Shown here: piece after piece, positions 59,987-64,000 of the stretch
Layout: every line of letters starts with the position of its first letter
How positions within the stretch are numbered: the first letter of the stretch is position 1
Position numbers and translations under genes: made by a program
Assembly: GCF_001183865.1 (NCBI RefSeq)
Contig: NZ_CP012020.1
Span: 2,165,839 to 2,229,838, forward strand
DNA from: Methylophilus sp. TWE2
GTDB taxonomy: Bacteria; Pseudomonadota; Gammaproteobacteria; Burkholderiales; Methylophilaceae
DNA length: 64,000 bases
Direction: 5' to 3'
The notes under the pieces: model-generated
What the model saw: the letters and a program-made list of their open reading frames with translations, nothing else
Databases searched by the model: none
What the model was told of the DNA's origin: nothing

Positions 59987-60295
59987 ATGGCTGAATGGGC
60001 TTTATTAGCCATATTGATGGCTGGCGCCTGGTTTTGGATGGACTCTGTCGCTAAACGCGAAATTGCACTCAAGATTGGTCGCCAGCTGGCAGACCGTTGC
60101 CATTTGCAATTTCTGGATGAAACCGTGGCCTGCTCACGGGTAGGCTTTGCTAGGGATGGCAATGGCCGCATGCAATTGCAGCGTACTTATACTTTTGATG
60201 TTTCCAGCCAGGGGGTAGAGCGCATGGCCTGCCATTTGCAACTGCGCGGCGGCCAACTGGTCGCCTGGCATATTCCACCTTACGCAACCCAGTAA
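59987..60295 (+). CDS. DUF3301 family membrane-anchored protein
   Basis: A 102-residue protein with one N-terminal membrane helix (MAEWALLAILMAGAWFWMD) and a small cytoplasmic or periplasmic domain containing LQFLDETVACSRVG and RTYTFDVSS, typical of DUF3301. Function unknown. Only 11 bp separate it from the GluQ-RS gene, so they are co-transcribed. Confidence 0.82.
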   Translation: MAEWALLAILMAGAWFWMDSVAKREIALKIGRQLADRCHLQFLDETVACSRVGFARDGNGRMQLQRTYTFDVSSQGVERMACHLQLRGGQLVAWHIPPYATQ

Positions 60296-60306
60296 ACCTG
60301 AAGTCT

Positions 60307-61179
60307 ATGGTGATTGGTCGTTTCGCCCCCTCCCCCACCGGCCCCTTGCATTTTGGATCCCTGGTGGCCGCTGTCGCCAGTTATTGCGATGCCAAAAGTC
60401 AAGGTGGGAAATGGCTGTTGCGGATTGAGGATGTAGATATCACCCGCCGGGTCGAAGGCGCAAGTGACGACATTATCCGCACCCTACAGCGCTACGGATT
60501 TGAATGGGATGGAGCAATCGTTTACCAGAGCCAGCGCAGCGAGTATTACGAGCATGCGCTCACCCGGTTAAGACATTTGGGGCTTGCCTACCCTTGCACA
60601 TGCTCGCGTAAGGAGATTGCCGACTCCTCGACGCAAAAGGGGATTGAAGGCGTCATTTACCCTGGTACTTGCCTACATCATCCCATTAAACCAAATACAT
60701 CTATCGCCTGGCGTTTGAAAACACCCGCTAAGAAAATCAGCTTTGAAGACAGGATTGTCGGCTGGCAAGAACATAACATTGGCCAGGACATAGGCGACTT
60801 TGTGATCAAACGTGCAGATGGCCTGTTTAACTATCAGCTTGCAGTGGTAGTGGATGATGCCATGCAAGGCATCACCCATGTGGTCCGTGGCGCCGACCTG
60901 CTCCAATCGACAACGAGACAGATATACCTGCAACAATGCTTGGGTTACGCCCCGCTGGCGTATGCACATATCCCGCTGGTATTGAACAACCAAGGTCAAA
61001 AACTCAGCAAACAAACTATGGCCGCCAGTGTTGCTAATAGCTCACCAGCTGAAACCATATACCAGGCACTTTGCTTTTTACAGCAGTCTCCGCCTGACAC
61101 CATCAAAAACGCCACACTGAATAGAGTGTGGCGTTGGGCGATCTCCAACTGGAATGCCAATCGTTTGGCAGGGGCTTAG
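60307..61179 (+). CDS. gluQ: Glutamyl-Q tRNA(Asp) synthetase
   Basis: A 290-residue paralogue of the glutamyl-tRNA synthetase catalytic domain that attaches glutamate to queuosine in tRNA-Asp. It has the Rossmann motif FAPSPTGPLHFGSLV and the zinc ligands Cys97, Cys99, Tyr118 and Cys122 (CTCSRKE ... YPGTC). A KLSKQ loop replaces KMSKS. It lacks the anticodon-binding domain, as expected. Its stop codon abuts the stop of the opposing receptor gene with no gap. Confidence 0.94.
   Translation: MVIGRFAPSPTGPLHFGSLVAAVASYCDAKSQGGKWLLRIEDVDITRRVEGASDDIIRTLQRYGFEWDGAIVYQSQRSEYYEHALTRLRHLGLAYPCTCSRKEIADSSTQKGIEGVIYPGTCLHHPIKPNTSIAWRLKTPAKKISFEDRIVGWQEHNIGQDIGDFVIKRADGLFNYQLAVVVDDAMQGITHVVRGADLLQSTTRQIYLQQCLGYAPLAYAHIPLVLNNQGQKLSKQTMAASVANSSPAETIYQALCFLQQSPPDTIKNATLNRVWRWAISNWNANRLAGA
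61105..61135 (-). terminator. Terminator of the receptor gene, embedded in gluQ
   Basis: An 11-bp perfect stem (AACGCCACACT / AGTGTGGCGTT, 61108-61118 and 61125-61135) with a 6-nt loop. On the minus strand it is followed by TTTTT. It lies about 45-75 bp past the minus-strand receptor stop but inside the plus-strand gluQ coding region. Confidence 0.75.
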
Positions 61180-63291
61180 TTAAAAATCATAACGCGCACC
61201 GACTTGAATCAAGCCTGGCATGCCAGTCAAAATTCCGCGGGTACGGTCAACAATATACTCTTTATCAAAAATGTTCTTGCCCACCAGGAAGATGGTTGTT
61301 TTGTACTCTGGCATCTTGTAGTTGATGGCAGCGTTGTAGATGGTATAGCTTGAAATTTCGCCATTTTGTCCGGTTGCGTTAACCGCTTCTGTTTCGGCAA
61401 AATCCGCATATTGCTTGCCAACATGGACCGCCTCAATCATTGCGTCCCATGAACCAACTCTATACCCGAATGCGGCTGTGATCGTGTTTTCTGGAGCATA
61501 TGGCTGACGATTTCCTGACGCGCTGCCGCCCACAATCACGTTGTTGTCTACACGACGGAAGGGTGAAGTTTGTTCAGCAATTGGCGTCCAAGTGTAAGCT
61601 AGTCGGGTATACATGCCATTATCGAATTGATAGCTACCCAACACTTCTAAACCACCAAATTTTGCTTTACCTTCAGATAAAGCTGGCAAGTTAGCCGCTA
61701 CAGAACCAACAGCAATCAAGTTATCAAAGTCGTTGTAAAATGCGGTGGATTCAATACTAAGTGCTTTTGTGGGGCGAGCTCTAAAGCCAAGTTCATAATT
61801 TGTAGAACGCTCTACGCCCACTTCTGTAGAACCGTTTCCGACAATTAAATCTTCTACACGGGGTGGTGCAAAACCTCTATGCACGCCACCATAAAGCGTG
61901 TACTGATCATTGACGGTATACGCCGCAGAAATACCGGGCACCCACTCAGTGAGGGACTCACTGCCACGTTGACCATTTAAGTTGTTCTTACGGCTGTTAT
62001 CGATATACTCGTAGCGTAATACTGGCGTGATATTGAACTGACCAATATCAAAACGGTTACTTACAAAACCTGAATAAGCATCCGTTTTACGTATATTATC
62101 TTCTACACGAACACCTGAGCGAGCTGTGGTCGTGTTACCGTTGTCTTGGCGGCGATCCTGGTCTTCAAAATGCGCGCGAAAACCTAACTCTAGTTGCCCC
62201 ATTCCATGGTCAACTGTTAATCGTGGTTCTACTCCGTAGGTTTCATAAGTTCTTTGTCGGCCTTGATTGGCTTGACAAATACTTGGATCAACACGCACAC
62301 CCGCCAAACGCTGGTCACGTAACAAAGTACAGTTACTTGCTCCGCCTAAATTATCGTTAGAGTTACTGGAAGAACGCCACCAGTCACGGTCAAAGTAGCT
62401 GTAGTAGTAATTAGTGCGCAATAAAGCACTATCTGAAATCTGCCAGTCATGGGTTAAAGAAAGCCCATAGCGTTTGGTATCGAAACTGTCATTTTTATAA
62501 GGATAGTATTCGCCACCAAAGTTATTAAACTCAGCACTTGTTAAGCCAGAATATCCAACTTGCGAGTTCTCGGAGAAGTAATTGGCACGGAATGTGACCG
62601 CATGAAAGTCGTTAATAGCTTTAGTAATTTTAAAGTTTAAGTCGTCAATATTGAGATTGGTATTATCGCGGTTACCTTCGCCAGATTTATGTGTGTAATC
62701 AAGCAACATGCCGTTTCCGCCGATGTTAAACCGAGCATTTTTATAATCACGGTTACCGAACATCACACTTGCCCAGCCACCAAACTCTTCTCGTGCATCT
62801 GGGGTAATGTGGTTGATAACCCCTCCAATCGTTTGCGGACCAAACTTGACCTGATTAGCCCCTTTTTGCACTTCAATACGGGAAAATCGATCAATCGATG
62901 GATAGTAGTAACTTGCGTTATCGCCATAAGGCGCATAGGCCAATGGAATACCATCTTCAAGCAACATGACTTTGGTTGAGCGGGTTGGATTAAGGCCTCT
63001 AATACTGACATTAGGGCGAATACCAAAGCCCTCTTCGTCACGCACGACCACGCCTGGAACTTTACGCAAGGCTTCATTAGTGGTCATTACGTGAGCACTT
63101 TCCAGCTCTTTTTGTTCCACAATAGTGGATGTGCTGGACTGTTTGAACTGTTGATCTTTTGTGCCGATAACATCAACGCGGGGAACTTCCAAAAGAAGTT
63201 GTTTTTTGGCTTGGCTAATATCCTCTGATAGTGCAATGGTCGAAAATGCAGACAATAGGGCTAGATTGATCCATGAAAGGGTCATTTTCAT
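61180..63291 (-). CDS. TonB-dependent outer-membrane receptor (FecA/ferric-chelate-like, no STN domain)
   Basis: A 703-residue receptor with a signal peptide (ends near STIALS). The plug contains ESAHVMTTNEALRKVPGVVVRDEEGFGIRPNVSIRG and FGPQTIGGVINHITP. Barrel strands follow, ending GARYDF. It lacks the STN domain of the two other receptors and no fecI/fecR is adjacent, so it is not of the surface-signalling type. A strong Fur box precedes it, so ferric-chelate uptake is likely. Confidence 0.92.
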   Translation of the reverse strand: MKMTLSWINLALLSAFSTIALSEDISQAKKQLLLEVPRVDVIGTKDQQFKQSSTSTIVEQKELESAHVMTTNEALRKVPGVVVRDEEGFGIRPNVSIRGLNPTRSTKVMLLEDGIPLAYAPYGDNASYYYPSIDRFSRIEVQKGANQVKFGPQTIGGVINHITPDAREEFGGWASVMFGNRDYKNARFNIGGNGMLLDYTHKSGEGNRDNTNLNIDDLNFKITKAINDFHAVTFRANYFSENSQVGYSGLTSAEFNNFGGEYYPYKNDSFDTKRYGLSLTHDWQISDSALLRTNYYYSYFDRDWWRSSSNSNDNLGGASNCTLLRDQRLAGVRVDPSICQANQGRQRTYETYGVEPRLTVDHGMGQLELGFRAHFEDQDRRQDNGNTTTARSGVRVEDNIRKTDAYSGFVSNRFDIGQFNITPVLRYEYIDNSRKNNLNGQRGSESLTEWVPGISAAYTVNDQYTLYGGVHRGFAPPRVEDLIVGNGSTEVGVERSTNYELGFRARPTKALSIESTAFYNDFDNLIAVGSVAANLPALSEGKAKFGGLEVLGSYQFDNGMYTRLAYTWTPIAEQTSPFRRVDNNVIVGGSASGNRQPYAPENTITAAFGYRVGSWDAMIEAVHVGKQYADFAETEAVNATGQNGEISSYTIYNAAINYKMPEYKTTIFLVGKNIFDKEYIVDRTRGILTGMPGLIQVGARYDF

Positions 63292-63349
63292 TTGTTACGT
63301 ATCCTCTTCTACTACCTTGTTAATATTTATTGATTAAGTTTATTATCTC

Positions 63350-63372
63350 GATAATGATAACTGTTATCATTT
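63350..63372. promoter_or_regulatory. Strong Fur box upstream of the third receptor gene
   Basis: GATAATGATAACTGTTATCATT matches the Fur consensus GATAATGATAATCATTATC closely, lying about 60-80 bp from the receptor start and 43 bp before hslO. Confidence 0.8.
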
Positions 63373-63414
63373 AAAAGCTCAAGTTCTTAGTTGAGAGTAG
63401 TGAGAAATGTTAAA

Positions 63415-64000
63415 ATGAGCCTCATGACAAATGACCAACTACACCCTTTTATTTTTGAAGAATCCGCTGTACGCGGTAACCATGTCCAGCTCGACCAAAG
63501 CCTGTTTACTGCACTAGAACACCAGACCTTGCCGCCTGCCCTTAAAAAGGTGATTGGCGAATTCACGGCTGCCAGTGTGCTGCTGACCGCTACCCTCAAA
63601 ATGCAGGGCAAACTGATTTTGCAATTACAAAGCCAGGGCACTTTGCAATTATTGGTAGTGGAATGCACCTCTGACCTGAATATTCGCGCCACGGCTAAAG
63701 TCGCTGGTGAGTTGCAGGGAGATAGCCTGACTGACTGGCTAAGACAAGGCCAACTGGTCATTACCCTGATGCCTGAGCAGGGCGAACCATACCAGGGAAT
63801 CGTCCCACTTGAGGGCGACAATATTGCGACAATGCTCGAGAATTACATGTTGCGCTCGCAACAGATTGACACCCGCCTATGGCTGACTGCTGAAGGCGAC
63901 CGTGCCGCCGGCCTGCTGTTACAGAAACTGCCTCAACAACAAGAACATGATCTGGATTGCTGGAATCGTGTCCAGCACTTGGCTGGGACTGTGACGGATG
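63415..64000 (+). CDS. hslO: Hsp33 redox-regulated chaperone (C-terminus outside window)
   Basis: The frame from the ATG at 63415 (alternative ATG at 63424) is open to the window end. It shows Hsp33 features: an N-terminal substrate-binding domain with GNHVQLDQSLFTALE, KKVIGEFTAASVLLTATLK and LLQKLPQQQE. The zinc-binding four-cysteine redox switch would lie beyond the window. It is divergent from the Fur-controlled receptor gene. Confidence 0.9.
   Translation, partial: MSLMTNDQLHPFIFEESAVRGNHVQLDQSLFTALEHQTLPPALKKVIGEFTAASVLLTATLKMQGKLILQLQSQGTLQLLVVECTSDLNIRATAKVAGELQGDSLTDWLRQGQLVITLMPEQGEPYQGIVPLEGDNIATMLENYMLRSQQIDTRLWLTAEGDRAAGLLLQKLPQQQEHDLDCWNRVQHLAGTVTD

Noticed and set aside
1-64000. 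Mobile elements, prophage, CRISPR arrays, tRNA or rRNA genes
   Set aside because: No transposase or integrase frame, no regularly spaced repeats, and no cloverleaf or rRNA-like segment was seen on reading both strands.

Overview
The window is chromosomal DNA of a Gram-negative bacterium. Tripartite RND efflux, TonB-dependent receptors, DUF3301-GluQ-RS, MetE/MetR and a nitrate-assimilation locus of proteobacterial type suggest a betaproteobacterium, probably of the methylotroph family Methylophilaceae. That assignment is inferred from gene content and general sequence resemblance; no methylotrophy gene lies in the window. I saw no tRNA, rRNA, IS element, prophage or CRISPR array.

Layout. (1) 1-3.4 kb: a FecI/FecR/TonB-receptor iron-uptake set (receptor cut by the window edge) with a Fur-like box. 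(2) 3.5-6.8 kb: divergent metE and metR. (3) 6.9-14 kb: a lipoprotein, then an RND efflux operon (MFP-RND-OMF) with a divergent AcrR-like TetR gene and a near-perfect palindromic operator. (4) 14.2-15.9 kb: a YbaL/KefB-type antiporter. (5) 16-20.4 kb: amiE-amiC-amiR (aliphatic amide use), then nasR (NIT-ANTAR nitrate-responsive antiterminator). (6) 20.4-42.3 kb: three nitrogen transcription units: fnt-cynS-PP2C/kinase; nrtABC-porin-cobA-nirB-nitrate permease-PP2C/kinase-nirD-nasC; and a second nirB-nirD plus a PilJ/MCP-like sensor. (7) 42.4-46.3 kb: a second FecI/FecR/receptor set. (8) 46.4-53.4 kb: ArsR/EamA with a divergent Old Yellow Enzyme, then TetR with a divergent MFS exporter, FabF-like synthase and alpha/beta hydrolase. 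(9) 53.5-55 kb: small stress-type and unknown proteins. (10) 55.1-59.9 kb: modABC, amtB and an unknown gene. (11) 60-64 kb: DUF3301, GluQ-RS, a third TonB receptor under a strong Fur box, and the start of hslO (Hsp33).

The central system is nitrogen assimilation under layered RNA control. Each of the three nitrogen units begins with a sigma-54 type -24/-12 promoter, followed by a leader with two hexaloop hairpins and a very strong intrinsic terminator whose 5' arm overlaps the second hairpin. This is the architecture of ANTAR-protein antitermination, and nasR, encoding the obvious effector, lies directly upstream. The amidase operon has a variant leader of the same design with its own ANTAR protein, AmiR. 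NtrC-like dyads lie about 110-120 bp upstream of the fnt and nrtA promoters and of a weaker candidate promoter for amtB. Nitrate would enter through the porin, the ABC importer and the MFS permease. NasC (Mo enzyme, with modABC nearby) would reduce it to nitrite and NirBD (siroheme supplied via CobA) to ammonium. Cyanate, amides and external ammonium feed the same pool. Two PP2C-Ser/Thr-kinase fusion proteins are embedded in these operons, with no known target.
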